64,000 bases of DNA from Anniella stebbinsi (GCA_029215795.1 JARDYH010000003.1:170450382-170514381); one strand, 5' to 3'; positions 1 to 12,364 are shown, counted from the stretch's first letter. Translations and numbers: made by a program. The notes: generated by a model not told the origin, from the letters alone.

Positions 1-1082
1 CGTGAAAGCTCTATTGCAATATAAGGAGGAAGTGGGGGTGGGGGATGAACAATTTCAATGAAGAAAATAACCTTAACAGAATATAAATGTGGTGGTATGT
101 TAAAAACAAGTGACATTTTCTGTTATCTTTAAAGTGTGTTCCAGTTGTCTGCAACAGATGGTGCTCTATTGTGAATATATGTCAGCTTGATTTTTCTCTG
201 TGCAGAAGGATGTATGATGGGAAATAAGGCATATGCCATGTAAATATTGTGTATCACAGAGATCCTTAGAAAGTCACCTATTTTATTCTGCAGTCTATAG
301 CTATCCTCTGCACGGGAGTGTCTCCTTTCTGGTGGTTATCGACAACATTAAAAAAACCATGTAAAATGCCAAGGCTAGAAAGCAATTGTAATTGTCCCTT
401 TTCTGACCTTAACATCTATTAACTATAGATTATGTGAAAGGTAGTGGAAGGGTAACTGACTGATGATCTTTTATTTAAGAAATGTGTACAAGTATGGCAC
501 TAGCATTACAAGCACCCTCAAATTCTCCTAGTGATGTGCCGATTTGATCTGAAGCGACTGTCTCTAAAGGTAAGAGAACCACAAATCTAACCATGCCTAC
601 TTCTCTGAATGGCTGGGAGTGTAACATGACTTCTTTCTGCATTCTTCAATTGTCTTACTGATTCAAGACTGAAAACAACAACAATAAAAATCATGCTGGA
701 ATATAGATAGACACCTATAAAGTCATATAACAAAATTGACCAAACTAAGGATCCATGGCAGCTCAAGTGGCAGTTGAAGGAGCAAAGAGGAATAGAGGCA
801 AAATTACGACGATGATGTGAAAGGCCGGGCCAAATTTCAGAAGTTATCCTTGGCCAAGGCAGTGCCCAAACTATTTGCTGAAGCACAGGGAGTGCTTTAT
901 GTTCCCCTTTTAGTGTAGATGTGATTCAATAGGGTCTGGTGCTTCTTTTCTATTCCTTGCCCTGCCCAGCTACATATGGTGGGTTATGAGAGCCTAGGGC
1001 ACTATATGGGATTCAGGATTGCATTCTGGCCTGGAGAGCTGGGAGTAGGGATAGACAAATTTGTCAATTTCTATTTCTCTGA
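1..1082. other. intergenic, no gene seen
   Basis: No exon, RNA gene or clear repeat was recognised. Short ORFs here lack any recognisable domain and look like chance frames in AT-rich vertebrate DNA. Confidence 0.5.
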
Positions 1083-1190
1083 GTTCCTCCTATTTATTTA
1101 TTTACAATACTTATATACCGCTTCTCATTTGAAACAAATCCCAAAATGGTTTACAAAAGAATACAAATGGACAAACTCAAAGCAAACAAA
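1083..1190 (-). repeat. LINE/SINE 3'-tail fragment (minus strand)
   Basis: A run of TTTATTTATTTA followed by 'atataccgcttctcattt' resembles the reverse complement of the conserved 3' tail of squamate L2-like LINEs ('...accgcccag...ataaataaa'). It is short and diverged, and the family assignment is tentative. Confidence 0.3.
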
Positions 1191-1195
1191 GCAAT

Positions 1196-1226
<31 letters not shown>

Positions 1227-1234
1227 CTCACACT
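1196..1234. repeat. (CA)n microsatellite
   Basis: Nearly uninterrupted CA dinucleotide run with one CG and one CT variant. Confidence 0.9.
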
Positions 1235-1924
1235 GCTCATGGCTGAGGGGACAGCCAGAACAAACAGATACATGTTCAATAAATACCTGAACACAGGTCA
1301 GCACTGAGGCATTTTTCCTATCTTAAGTTCAGTTCATCTCATTCCCACATTAATGAGGACTGCGTGTTTTAAAAAATGCACAAAATTTCATACATTTTGC
1401 ATGCATTTCTCCTAATACACTTGTATGCAATTTTTGCCTCATAAACACATTTTTGCAAGCAGTTTCCCCTAATATAACATATTTTTTAACATTCATTTCG
1501 CTAATATGCACATGTTTATTGAGTTATTTTTATATGTTTAAAATTATTTTCAAACCACCTTTACAGGTAGGAAAGTAAGTGCATTTTTTTTTTAAAAAAA
1601 ATCAGAACTCCATCGCAAAATTCAGAGAAGTGTGAAATTTGAACAATAATTGGTTTGTAGATAGTTCCAAAAGGCACAGTTAGGTCAGTTGACATTAAAA
1701 TGAGAACTGAATGCATTTCATTCCCCCACCCCCAAATCCATTCCCAGCTAGGAAAAGATGCTGAGGATGCACAGAAAGAGAAATGGCACCACCGAGGACC
1801 AAAAAAGCCAGGAACTTTCACCTTCTGTCTTACCAGCAGCCATGAGCTGACGATAATAAGTCTGGAGAGGTGTGGGGGGAAAGTATTAATTATTCACACT
1901 TACCTGAATGACAGTGGGCCTGTG

Positions 1925-2119
1925 TGCATGACACAATAGCCCATCATGGGTTAATTTATCCTCGAGGAGCTGCGGTGCATGCTGGCCATCAACTGGGGGC
2001 TGTTTGAGGGCTAAACAACTCTCACATAACCATACAACAGATCGTGACAAGCTACAGCACATATTCATAATGGTGGATGGCATGTTCTTGAACCCATGAT
2101 GGGCTGTTGTGTCATGTAA
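1925..2119. mobile_element. palindrome-ended MITE
   Basis: The left end 'tgcatgacacaatagccca' and the reverse complement of the right end share the core 'atgacacaa.agcccatcat'. These are terminal inverted repeats of about 28 bp around ~140 bp of non-coding DNA. Similar ends with a '...tgacacactaa...ggtt' theme occur at 13149 and 40662, so this is probably a family of non-autonomous DNA transposons. The superfamily is not assigned. Confidence 0.6.
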
Positions 2120-3419
2120 ACTAGATCAATGTTTGGGAAGGAACAGTTCTGAAGTTGTTGCCCAGTCAAATTAAGCACATAAACTGTGCAATGAGGGGCA
2201 ACTGCTCCTACTTCCATATTCTGGCTTAGTTTTCTCTTTGCAGTGACCTGTACATAGTGTAACTGGTATAATACTTTGGTCCTCTCTCTCTCTCTCTCTC
2301 TCGTGTGTGTGTGTGTAAAGTAAAAAGGGGAATGGTAACCTTGGTGACTGATGGAATTTTAGATGGAGACCACAGACCACTAGAGCCAGGATACCTGTAT
2401 GTTAGCCAGGTGAGTCCCATTGAGTTCAGTCTCTCTTTCTCTCAAAGACAGTCAGTATTTGTCTTTCCAAGGTGTTTCTTGTTGGGATTAACAAAGAAGA
2501 GCTTTGTTCTGAGAAAACCATATAGTTGTTCAGTGAGTACAAGGTTAAGAAAACAATTTGAATGCAGAATTGAGGGGTTAACTGCTTGAATCAACCTCTC
2601 ATCAGCAGGATGCTGAACATTTAATCAATGTTTACATTAAGGCATCTGAGACACTGTTTTATTATTGCAAACATCGATGGAGACACTGCTGGCAGTTTTG
2701 CCCTTAAAGGCTTTGCAAATGCCTTGTCTTTCTCAAGGCCTTGCGTCAATTGGTTCTCAGCTCCTTTTCTCTTCTGATCTTCCTCCTGCCTTCCTTGCCT
2801 ATTTTTTAAATCTAGTTGCCCAATGTCTCAGTTTGATTTGCTGCACAGAAATATATTGCCAGATGCCAAGTCCTTGATTTAAAAAAGAAAGAAAGGAAGG
2901 TCTTCTTTACTTACCTGGTACATAGCTTGGATTATGCCACTGAAAATGCTGTGAATATTTCTTGTACAATGAAGACAGAAGGAGGGGAATAGGCCCCCTG
3001 ATCTGTGCCATATTTCAAAACCTCAATGTATTTCTTTATTATGGGTTGGATTCTGATTGAGTTGTACTTAGAGTAGACCCACTGAAATCAATGGGACATA
3101 AGTAATGAAACTACCTCCTTGTAGCTGGTGCAGAGAGGACCGCTCTGGCTGCCTCTCTGAGGTTGGAAAATTGAGTTTGGAGAGGAGGGAAAGGGGCCAT
3201 TCTGCTGGGTGGTGAGGGGAGGAGACTGTATAAGCAAGGATATGATTTATCCTAAGCCTGCTTCAGACTTATTCCCTCCCCCTCCAAAGTGCCTGTGCTA
3301 GACAGGCTGAAAAGCCCATCGAGAGAAAATCTAGGTGACTGGAAGATGGGGAGGCAAAGATCACCTCCACTGCTCCTCCCACCTTTCCAGCTTCCAGAAT
3401 CTTGGAAGCCTCCATCTAA
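2120..3419. other. intergenic, no gene seen
   Basis: Apart from the microsatellite at 2281, I see only one short fragment, at about 3047-3110, of the 'actcagaagtaagtcccat' palindromic repeat family found at 6276. No coding evidence. Confidence 0.5.
2281..2316. repeat. (TC)n(GT)n compound microsatellite
   Basis: A TC dinucleotide run passes directly into a GT run. Confidence 0.9.
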
Positions 3420-3660
3420 AAAGGGGCAACTACCAGGCATTGCCAAAACATATGCTTAAAAGAAGCATTAACTGCATTACACCTCCGACGATTAGCCAAC
3501 ATAGGCAAGCCCATATTAAGGAGTTGTTGCGGCATCTACTAGACACGAAACAAAAGTGTTTGCTGAATAAAATGCAACCTGAGATCCATAGACACATCAC
3601 ATACTTGTTTATGTCCCCAAAGGGAGAAACAAATATATATATTTTCATACATCACAACAT
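3420..3660 (-). pseudogene. Tx1/L1-like LINE relic, C-terminal ORF2 fragment
   Basis: Read on the minus strand, 'ttaatatgggcttgcctatg' and the following ~60 bp match the stretch at about 29095-29160 ('taataagggcttgcctaagt'). That stretch encodes a decayed 'GLPK.AN.WRC' motif near the C-terminus of Tx1/L1-type reverse transcriptases. The frame is broken several times, so this is a relic. The assignment rests on the similarity of the two copies plus the Cys-rich motif. Confidence 0.45.
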
Positions 3661-3841
3661 TCATCTGGGGTTTTCAGAAGTCCATAATAAAACACCTCAT
3701 TACATCTGAGGACTCCTAATTTTTCTTTCTTTTGAGTTGAGGGGGATGGAAACTTTTGTGAACTGCTGTTGTGGGGACTAGAAATAGAAGAGAAAGACAG
3801 AAGAGAGATGGGCTGCAAATATTTGGCCTGGAGTTTCACAT

Positions 3842-4100
3842 CATTGGGAAGGGACCGTAAATCAGTGGTAGAGCACTTGTTTTGTATGCAGAAAGTCCCA
3901 AGTTCAATGCCTAACATGTTCAGTTTATTCATATACTTTTTTTTTAAAGGATTAAGCAGCAAATGATGATAGAAAGTGATGGGAAATTCTGGTAGCAAGT
4001 GATGGGCAAATGTCTGCCTGAAACCCTAGAGTGCTTTTGCCAATCACAGTAGACAGTACTGGGTTAGATGGACCAATGATCTGACCAGGTAAAAGGTAGT
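3842..4100 (+). mobile_element. tRNA-derived SINE (diverged)
   Basis: The head has a pol III A box ('aaatcagtggtagagc', about 3860) and B box ('agttcaatgcc', about 3901). It is followed by the typical SINE tail 'gggttagatggaccaatgat' near 4062. An AT-rich segment separates head and tail, so the copy is old or interrupted. Confidence 0.65.
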
Positions 4101-4322
4101 GACCTATGACTCGGAACAGGCATAAAATCATAAGTTTAAGAATTACAGCTGTGATATTTCAATGCCAGTTGTAATAGTGTGAAACCAGCCTTGTAATTCT
4201 GGCCAAGATCATCTGGCCTTCAGGACCTTGGGTGAGGCTCCTCCCTGGAGTCCCACCACCTTGGAAAGGATAAGAGGCAGAAGAGCAGGAAAGGTTAAGG
4301 AGGAGGAGTGAAGGAGTAAAGG

Positions 4323-4565
4323 AGAGCCAGTGTGGTGTAGTGGCTAGAGTGTTGGACTGGGAGTTGGGAGATCTGGGTTCTAGTCCCCACTTGGCCATGG
4401 TAGTTCACTGGGTGAGTATGGGCCAGTCACAGGCTCTCAGCCCAACCTACCTCTCTGGGTTTTTGTTGTGAGGATAAAATGGAGAGGAGGAGCATTATGT
4501 ACGTCTCCTTGAGTTCCTTGGAGGAAGAATGGTGGGCTAGAAATGTAATACATAAATAAATAAAT
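4323..4565 (+). mobile_element. Sauria-type SINE
   Basis: This is a complete-looking tRNA-derived SINE. The 5' end is 'gagccagtgtggtgtagtgg', with A-box-like sequence near 4331 and a B box 'ggttctagtcc' at 4376. The body 'gggccagtcacaggctctca' is characteristic of the squamate Sauria SINE, and the tail ends in (TAAA)n at 4552-4565. It is moderately diverged from what I recall of the consensus. Sauria SINEs share their 3' end with BovB-type LINEs, which supply reverse transcriptase in trans. Confidence 0.85.
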
Positions 4566-5121
4566 CTCAGTGGGTTTCACTCCATCCAGATGTTTCCTAG
4601 TTGGGGAAAACCCAGATTGTGTGAAGAAGGGCTCCCTGACCAACTGGAGTGCTCTTTTAAAAAGTATATTTTAATTTACATGAATGTGCATGTTACATAC
4701 ATGTAAATTACATACATGAAAGATCTTTTGGCAATGAACTCTTGGCGCTTAGGAAAACCTGATATGCCCAAAAGTTGGAGGTCAGAATGAGATCATTGAA
4801 AACAATTCTTTGTTTTATTAAGGAAGAATTTAAAATGAATTAAAATCATACATCAGGGGAATAAGAGCCATACATATATCAGGAGAATTAGAAGCATACA
4901 TTAACACTGAGAAGGTTAAAGACAACAAGCATTTAAAGTCAGAAGTGATGATAGGTGCCCTGGGATGCATAGAAAAGCGTTGTGTGTGTGTGTTCATTCA
5001 AAAAGAAGGGTGATGGAAGTGTGGCACCTCAAAGAGCCGAGTTTTAACACCTAGTGAGGTGAAGTGTATGGGCAGGTTTGCACAGGCATGGAAGGAAAAC
5101 AAGCCATGGTGGCTTATTTTC
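4566..5121. other. intergenic, no gene seen
   Basis: AT-rich sequence with one short imperfect palindrome near 4672-4709 and a (GT)n run at 4981-4992. No coding or RNA signal. Confidence 0.5.
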
Positions 5122-5338
5122 TTCGCTAATTTGCATAATTACCTTCATCAGGCACAGGTTATTGTGATGTACTAACCCGGTGAGGGTGGGTGGCTGTAGT
5201 GGTTTACAAAGCATCCTGAAACTCTAGAACAATCCATAGGTTTCAGCGTGCTTTGTAAACCATCCTAGCAACCCACCCTTACTGGGTTCAGGCATCACGA
5301 CAACCTGTGCCTGGCAAGGGTAATTATGAAAATTAGGT
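5122..5338. mobile_element. long imperfect palindrome, fold-back MITE
   Basis: Two arms of about 100 bp face each other around a centre near 5228-5235. Left-arm 'gtggtttacaaagcatcctg' pairs with right-arm 'gctttgtaaaccatcctagc', and 'ataattacctt' at 5135 pairs with 'aagggtaattat' near 5317-5327. No ORF lies inside. The structure suggests a non-autonomous fold-back DNA element. Confidence 0.6.
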
Positions 5339-6275
5339 GTTTTGTGATCAGCACATTTCCTATGGAACTTGCTTTTCTGCTCTTCTCCAAGACCAAAAAG
5401 TCTTGGAGATACAGGCCCCTTCTTCCCTAGACAGCAGAATTTAGGGATGCTTTATAGCAGTTCTTCCAGGCAGTGCCTTGATCTGGGAGCTGGCATGTCA
5501 GCTGGAGACCTGATGAAATAAGGAGGCCCAGGGGCCAGATGATTCATTTAAAATCTTGCCTTGCATTTCATCACTGTGATTATCAACCCACAATTCTGTT
5601 ACTTTTTTCAATTAAGTTTTGTTGTTTCTTATGAATATTGTTTTTCTAATACCTGCTTTTGGGCAACCACTTTCTAGTTTTACATGCATTCAAGGTGGCA
5701 ACTAGTTAAATCAACTGCCAAGTCTAGTAGCCAGTAGCAGGTCCTGAGTACAGCTCACACCAGCTGTAGAAGACTGGTACAGCACTCTGCTGGAGAAACA
5801 AAGGCATGCAAATAAGGTGCACTTTGCAAGCTGGCAAAGATGAAACAACATTCACTTGTAAATGAGTTTCCATGTTTGATCTGGAGAGAAAGACAAGTGT
5901 TTTATTGAAGGCCTTGTAATATGCATTCACATTGATAAATGCACTCCCAAATATTTTGTAACATTTTGTATAGAGCGGTTACTTTCATCGTTCTTTTTGA
6001 AAAACGAAAACAAACCCTCCCATTCTTCTTCACCACTTTCTCAGAAACCAGTTGAAAAATGATAGGGAAAGTTGATTGGCATTATCAAATCTATACCACA
6101 GGGGTGGGCAACTTTGGGAGGTCCAAGGGCCATTTTCACCACCCTGGATCTGCCCATGGGCTGCACTCCATTGGAGGTTCCACAGGTCGATGATGATGTT
6201 GTTTTGAAGCTTATTTGGTCTGTTGAACACTCCATAGGGCAGTCGAAGCCACGTTACCCTACCCCTGATCTAAAC
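5339..6275. other. intergenic, no gene seen
   Basis: No gene. The sequence near 6100-6190 ('caggggtgggcaactttggg') has the look of the terminus of a non-autonomous hAT element, but I could not find its partner end. Confidence 0.45.
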
Positions 6276-6470
6276 TTACAGTGCAATCCTATACATGCCT
6301 CCTTAGAAGTATGTCCCATTGAGATCATTCGGACTTACTCCCCAGTGAATGTGTATAGGATTACTGTCTTAGTTATGGTCCAATCTTATGTATGTCTACT
6401 CAGGAATAAGTTTCACTGATTTCAATGGGACTTACTTCTAGGTGAATGTGCATAGGATTGCAGATTTAGC
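6276..6470. repeat. two adjacent copies of a ~90-bp palindromic squamate repeat
   Basis: Each copy starts with 'caatc(c/t)tat' and ends with 'ataggatt', framing 'actcaggaataagtttcact' or a variant and 'gggacttact'. Two copies lie almost head to tail (about 6276-6368 and 6376-6470). Further diverged copies occur at about 3047 and 27925-28015. The shape is that of a MITE. Confidence 0.6.
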
Positions 6471-6598
6471 GTGCAATCCTATGCATCTTTAGACAGAAAA
6501 ACATCCTACACCTTCCAGCATTCCCTAGCCAGTTAGTCTATGCTGGCTGGGGAATGCTGGGAGTTGTAGGACATTTTTCTGTCTAAGGATTACACCCT
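6470..6598. mobile_element. palindromic MITE
   Basis: 'tttagacagaaaaacatcct' pairs with 'ggacatttttctgtctaagg', and the pairing continues inward through 'ccagcattccctagccag' and 'ctggctggggaatgctgg'. This makes a near-complete fold-back of about 115 bp. Its outer 'gtgcaatcctatgcat' matches the neighbouring palindromic repeat, so it may have inserted into another copy of it. Confidence 0.6.
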
Positions 6599-7060
6599 TA
6601 GACACATTTAAGTCTCATTGAAATGAGTCTGACATAAGATATTCATGATCAACTTTTCACATTGATTTCAATGCATCTCAGTGCAATGAACTTAGTCTGG
6701 ATCCAACCTACTGAATCTAAATATACCTCTATTAGTGCTAAGCCTTTATTGTCATTCTGATATGTGATGCATTCTGTAAGTCCTTAGAGAAAAAGCATAC
6801 ATAGCTAGTATTTGAGCCTTCTTCAAAACCTTTAGTAAATTTTCCATTACTGGTCGTTGCTTGCAACTCAGTGTATTATGTGTAGTACGGTTGCATATCC
6901 CACAATTCATTTAGCTGATTTGGCTAATTAGATGTGCAGTCCTGAGCCTGTTGCATGTCAATGACTTCTGGCCAGTGTGAAAGCCTTGATCAGAATAGTA
7001 ATCCTAACAGTGGATGCTGGTGGTTTCAATTTAGATGAGGCTGTGAATCCATTCTGGGTT
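6599..7060. other. intergenic, no gene seen
   Basis: No recognisable gene or repeat. Confidence 0.45.
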
Positions 7061-7155
7061 TCAGTCAGAACTCTAAAGGAGCTATCCAAAGTGCTGAACC
7101 CAGATGGGGGATAGTGTTCAGCACCTTGGATAGCTCCTTTACAGTTCTGACTGAT
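7061..7155. repeat. hairpin palindrome, ~40-bp arms
   Basis: 'tcagtcagaactctaaagga' at 7061 is complementary to 'tcctttacagttctgactga' at about 7134-7153. Pairing continues through 'gctatccaa.gtgctgaac'. The spacer is about 18 bp. The match is high, so the palindrome is probably fairly recent or selected as a hairpin. Confidence 0.7.
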
Positions 7156-7383
7156 TCACTGACTGACTGACATTGGAGCCACCAGCCTCCACTGTATGCT
7201 GATTTTATGGTATCTCCAGTTAAAAGTTTCAGACAGGAGGTGAGTTGGAGGTTCTCCAAACCATGTAGAACTAACTGTTGGATTATACCTCCCATTATCC
7301 TCAGCCAGTGTGATCATTGGTCTTCTGAGCAATGTTGATTCAGCTCTAGTTGTCATACTTCAGGGTTCAGCACCTCCCACAAT

Positions 7384-7921
7384 GGCTGGTTTCGGACAAC
7401 ACATTAGTCAATGGTGGGTTGAGTAGCCAACTCACAGTTGGTTATTTTGTGGGTACTCCCCCACACAACATATTCCTACAGAACTGTGGGTGGTTGGGGC
7501 TGGCATTGAGTTGATTAATAGTTAACCCGGCATTTGACTGACACAGTCCCTTCCCCTCTCCCCTCCTACCCTCCTCCCTCGGTCCTCCGGTGCTATCCCA
7601 GCAGCCTCTGCAAGTTGCCCCAGTTGTAGCAGAGTGGCAGCCACCACTTTGGTCACTCTTGCCGCCTACCTCTATGGGTTTGTGTTTTAACCCACTCACC
7701 GCACGCCATTAACCCACTCACCCCTCCACACAACACTTTAAACAACTGGCTTCGAGCTAAACAACTTGCAAGCCAGTTGGTTTCTCAGTTGCTTATTTGG
7801 GTGGAATAGCATACCATCAGTAGTTTGTGAGCGGGGTGATACCCTCCACACAACACAATAAGCAACACAACTGACAATTGTCCCCCCCCTCCATTGCTTA
7901 ATGTGTTGTCCAAAACCAGCC
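7384..7921. mobile_element. non-autonomous DNA transposon, ~30-bp inverted ends
   Basis: The left end 'tggctggtttcggacaacac' pairs with the right end 'gtgttgtccaaaaccagcca' (about 7902-7921). Pairing extends to 'attagtcaatgg' and 'ccattgcttaat'. The ~480-bp interior contains GC-rich sequence and no ORF with a domain. No convincing target-site duplication was found. Confidence 0.6.
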
Positions 7922-8499
7922 AATGTCTTCTGAGAGATGCTTGGGGATACATCTTGTCTCGAACTCAGCTGCATGCAATTCTGCTATTTCCCTGTAGAAG
8001 GTGGGAGGAGTGCAGTATTGGACAGAATCCAATGCTGCTAATCTGCGAGCTGAGCTGGCTGCAGATTCTGAACTGCTTACATAAGGGAGTTCTATCAACC
8101 TGCCCCCTTCCAGTAATGAGCATTTCTGCTCATCTCTGAAAGTGCTAAGTTGTTGTTCTGTAAGTGGTAGGGGACACTTGTGGACCGGAAGTGGGAGGGG
8201 TGGCTGTGAGCGCAAAGGAAGGGATGGATTTTACCATTGTGTCCAGCTCCAGGGAACAGGTGGAGCTAATGCGATGCCAAAATCTATCCTCCAATTTCCT
8301 AAAATGTTTTCCCCTATGGAAGAAGCTTCCATTTTTCTGCTTCATTCTCATTTTGCTGGGTTACAACCTGGAATTAAAATGGAGTTAATTGGCATGTTTA
8401 CCATTTTATTTACACAACATAACACTTTGAAGGTGCAAAATATTTTTTTAGTGTGGCACAAACGTTAATTAAACAAAACCAAACTGGCATTTGCCCTCA
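7922..8499. other. intergenic, no gene seen
   Basis: Several overlapping short ORFs on both strands show no domain or codon pattern. I see no repeat family here. Confidence 0.45.
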
Positions 8500-8604
8500 T
8501 GTCGTGCTTGTGGGCAGTGGTTTCTGGTTGGCCACTGTGTGAACAGAATACTGGACTAGATTGGCATTTGGTCTAACTCAGCATGGCTCGCCTTTTGTTC
8601 TTAG
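8500..8604 (+). mobile_element. CR1 LINE 3'-end fragment
   Basis: 'ggttggccactgtgtgaaca', 'ctggactagat' and 'tctaactcagcatggctc' are hallmarks of the CR1 3' UTR. The terminal 'tgttctta' is the expected CR1 octamer-like tail. The copy is 5' truncated, as CR1 usually is. Confidence 0.7.
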
Positions 8605-9267
8605 CATTACATGGCCACTGAGTATGCCCAGTCCTCACTGGGCTGTTTTTTCTTAATCTCGCAAACCTTGGGAGGTTCCCTGACTCTGCTTTTTCCTCCC
8701 TCTTGGGTGTAATTGTTGCCGTTTTGGCTATGTAAGGATCTACACTTATCCCGGAACTTCAGAAATAGAGGGAATGATGATTCTGGAAGGGGTGTGTGTG
8801 AATATGGATCCAAATGATTTCATCCTGGGCTGGTCCTCCACTTGTTCCCTGCAAGGAGCTACAATGATGTCAGAGCCAGTATTGGCAATGTGATTTACAC
8901 TTGCAAGAGTTGTCTTTGAACCTGTAAGAAAAGGTACCTGCTTTTGCAGGCAACCCACTTTGTCCCACTTCCTCCATTTCTGGTTTAGTGGGCAAGCACT
9001 GAATAGAGAGTGTGGGAAACTGCCGGCTGGGTATGCCCTAGAGCAGCAATAAAGAAACTGTTTCCCATCTGCCTGTTTGCATTTCCCTCCTCGTTTTTCT
9101 TCTTTACTATTGACTGATTTATTCTATCTGAAAGCTTAATTACATTTTGTATCTCAAGCTGTTTTGACCATTTAACATTTGGGTATACCATTATTATTAT
9201 CATTATTAATAATAATTTTTATTATTTAAATTTCTTAAGTGCCTTTCTAAAACAAAGCCTCAAGGTG

Positions 9268-9269
<2 letters not shown>

Positions 9270-9309
<40 letters not shown>

Positions 9310-9336
9310 CATACATACATATATATATATATATAC
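9270..9336. repeat. (AT)n microsatellite
   Basis: A long TA/AT dinucleotide run with embedded 'acat' units near 9303-9320. Confidence 0.9.
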
Positions 9337-11570
9337 GACCCCACTAAACTATTTAAAACTTTATCAGAATATTCTGTTTCTCTTGTTATCCTCTCTCTTT
9401 CCCCTTTTGTCTGTTTCTAAACTATATGCCTTTTTGGTGCAGGGAGTTGCTTATTATTACCACACCCATATTTAGTATGTTCAAGAACCAGCTAAAGATA
9501 AACAGTTTACCTCTGGTACACTATGTCCTAAGTACATAGGTGCCATATAAATGAAAATAGTGGTAGTTGTGGTATAGTAGTAATACAAACTAGCCATTTT
9601 TTTTACTTAAATAGCTTTAAGGAGCTTTAAATAAACGTCTGCCACTTAAATCAGTAGAACTTAAAAGCAGTAAATTTTGTCTTGATAATTCATAGCTAGC
9701 AACAACAGTAAGAATATTCCAGGTGTCTGTGAGCAGGTGTATCTGACCATCTCCTCCTCCTGATCTTCTTCATCCAGGCAGGCACAAGTACTGTCAGAAA
9801 GCTGAGAGGGACAGAAATGCAATGCACTGCATTTAGCTAAGGAAACCCATGATCTTACTCATGGGCATAGCTTCTTATAGGACCCACTCCCCAGGGAAAA
9901 CAGTAAGGAAGCAGCTCTTTCAATGCAGGGTTTAAGATCATTCTGACATCAGCAGAGTGTCCACCAATCCGCATTCGCTGCATCTCCCCTATTTGCATCC
10001 TGGGGCCATTGTAACAGAGGTATCTGCAGGTGGCAACAATCTCCCTCTTGCCTTCTCTTCTTTTCATGTGTTTGGAAATTTCAATTTATAATTCTAGATG
10101 GCAAAATCAGCCAGCCAAAATGGGGCTACTGAAATGTAAGTGGAAGTTATCAGCATGCTCAGGGGAGCCCCCTATTTTGCAGTACAAGACAATTCATTTA
10201 GGGGAAAACAACCTAAGGGGGCACCCCCTGAAAAGCCCAATGAGGCTACAGAATCCTGAATGTCTGTTGGGTGGTGGGAATGGGAAGCCAGGACGGAGGG
10301 GGAGGAACATGGAATAGAGTATTCTGAATGAAGTTTTGGCTGGCTGGCTGGAGAACTCCAGGCTGCAACATTTTATTTTATTTTATTTATTACATTTCTA
10401 TACCGCCAATAGCTGAAGCATTTTCATGATCTGCTACTTTAGGGGATTTCAGTTTTTGAACAACAATCTATTCCATCATCTTTTTAACTGAGACACTCTG
10501 TTCCGTATCTTACGTATTGACAACTCCATCCTGTGAATGTGTATTCATTATTGGTTGTCATTGAATAACAGCACTTTTAACTTATTGATGCATTGGTATC
10601 TTCTGGGAAAGAGCAACTGGGGTGGCTGGAAACTGTTCTTGCTATATCAGGAATTGGCCTGTTTTGCACGACCTGGAAAGCCACTATTGCGTTTGAAGTC
10701 ATCCATCATTGGTAGCTTCCTTCAGAGAGGAGACTTTGAGAAAAATTCAGAGATGGATAGAATACATCAGCAATAATGGGGCTAATTTGCTTTAAGAAAA
10801 TCCCCCCAAAGATAAAAATTGATCCCATCTTCCCACTGAAACAAGTTAAGTTTCTAGGTGGTTTTTTTAAAGGCTCCATTCATTTGCTGCAAGCTGAAAG
10901 ACCAGTTCCATGTTGAAACTTCCTGTATTTCCATCTTTAGAATCATTTCATAAACAGTAAGCTTATTTGCTCTTAATAATGTTGCTAAAAAAAATTTCAC
11001 CAGAAATTATATAATGACTGCAGAAATCACATTCTAAATAAATGAAGAGAAAAAATGATTTTTTTAAAAAAAAATTGTAACTCCCCAATTTATGTGTAAT
11101 TACCAGCTATAAAAGAACCTTCCTGGTATGCATAATGACCACCTTTTGTCCTTGCATGAAAAGTCGAGGTGTTTTCATTCAAAGCTTTGTTCTCCTCAGC
11201 TTATTCCTTGCTGGTTAGGAAAGACAGAGGCAGCTGTTTTTATGACACATCTCACAGCCCTTCTTCAAACTACCAAACACATTCACATGAAAACCAGCTG
11301 GGTTTATTCCAAGGCCCTTAAACTCAGACCAAGCAAAAACGCATGTGGGTCATGCCAATGGAAAACTGTCAGTGTTAAGGGGAAAAGAAAAAAAGTTCTT
11401 AACATTAAAAACAAAACAAAACTAAAACTTCTAAGAATAGCAACCTGTTTCCAATTATTTTATTCAAGTAATTTTACCCCTCCAAAAAAATGGCTTACAG
11501 AATTTTAAAAATGTAAACACAATAATCAATAAAGACATTCTCAACAACCTAAAAACAGCAGGAACCCCAC
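9337..11570. other. intergenic, no gene seen
   Basis: The only repeat hint is 'tttatttattacatttctat' and 'accgccaatagctgaagc' at about 10370-10421, the reverse complement of an L2-like LINE tail. The longest ORF (126 codons near 11128) has no recognisable domain. Confidence 0.5.
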
Positions 11571-11631
11571 TGAGCAAGGGGTTGACCTCAACGGCCTTAT
11601 AGGCGCCTTTCAACTCTACTATTCTATGATT
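11571..11631 (+). mobile_element. CR1 LINE 3' terminus
   Basis: 'gcaaggggttgacctcaacg', 'gccttataggcgcc' and 'ctattctatgattc' match the CR1 3' end, which finishes in repeated ATTCTATG units. Only about 60 bp are recognisable. Confidence 0.7.
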
Positions 11632-11935
11632 CAAATCCACAACTAATGGTCAATAAAAATTTTTAGTAACAGCAGAGTCATTGTCGGAGTTAATTAAAAC
11701 ATTAAGAAAGTTGACAACATGCAAAGATTCATGTTACATGTCTCTACCTATTTTAGCTCCATGGTAGTTTTTTTCTGTATGTAGCATCTTCTTTATACTA
11801 CGTATTTGTGAATGAAATGGATTGTATGTTTGAAGCACATTACATTTCTTGCTCATGTGCTTCATTTTAAAATACAGTCAGTCAAATTAGTTGTTCCAGC
11901 AATAAACATAAAAGGCTTTCAAAACGATGTATATA

Positions 11936-12030
11936 TTTGTGTGTGTGTGTGTGTGTGTATGTTGAAACATGGTGAACGTGCACAATGGCTGGTTGTTTTG
12001 CACATTAACAGTTCAACTCACATTAACCCC

Positions 12031-12073
<43 letters not shown>
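11936..12073. repeat. (GT)n at 11936-11959 and (CA)n at 12031-12073
   Basis: Two complementary dinucleotide runs about 70 bp apart could form a hairpin in single-stranded DNA. Confidence 0.85.
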
Positions 12074-12075
<2 letters not shown>

Positions 12076-12364
12076 TTTAACATAAGATTGTCTGTATGAA
12101 CACTGAAAGTTGTAGCTTGTGATGTCATATTATTATAGAGGCAATTATGGACTAGGTTTTACTGTAACACGCAGGCAGCTTGCTTGCCCTGTTTTCACTG
12201 TAATGCACACCCAACCAGTGGCAACTCCATCAACAGCATTTGGGAATCAATATTGGTATGACAGGTAAAGCATGGTGTTATCATATTGAAGAAGAGCAAA
12301 TCTCCCTGATTCTACTTGCCATGACTCACACACGTATGTAAAAAACATGAGGTTCTGACATAAC

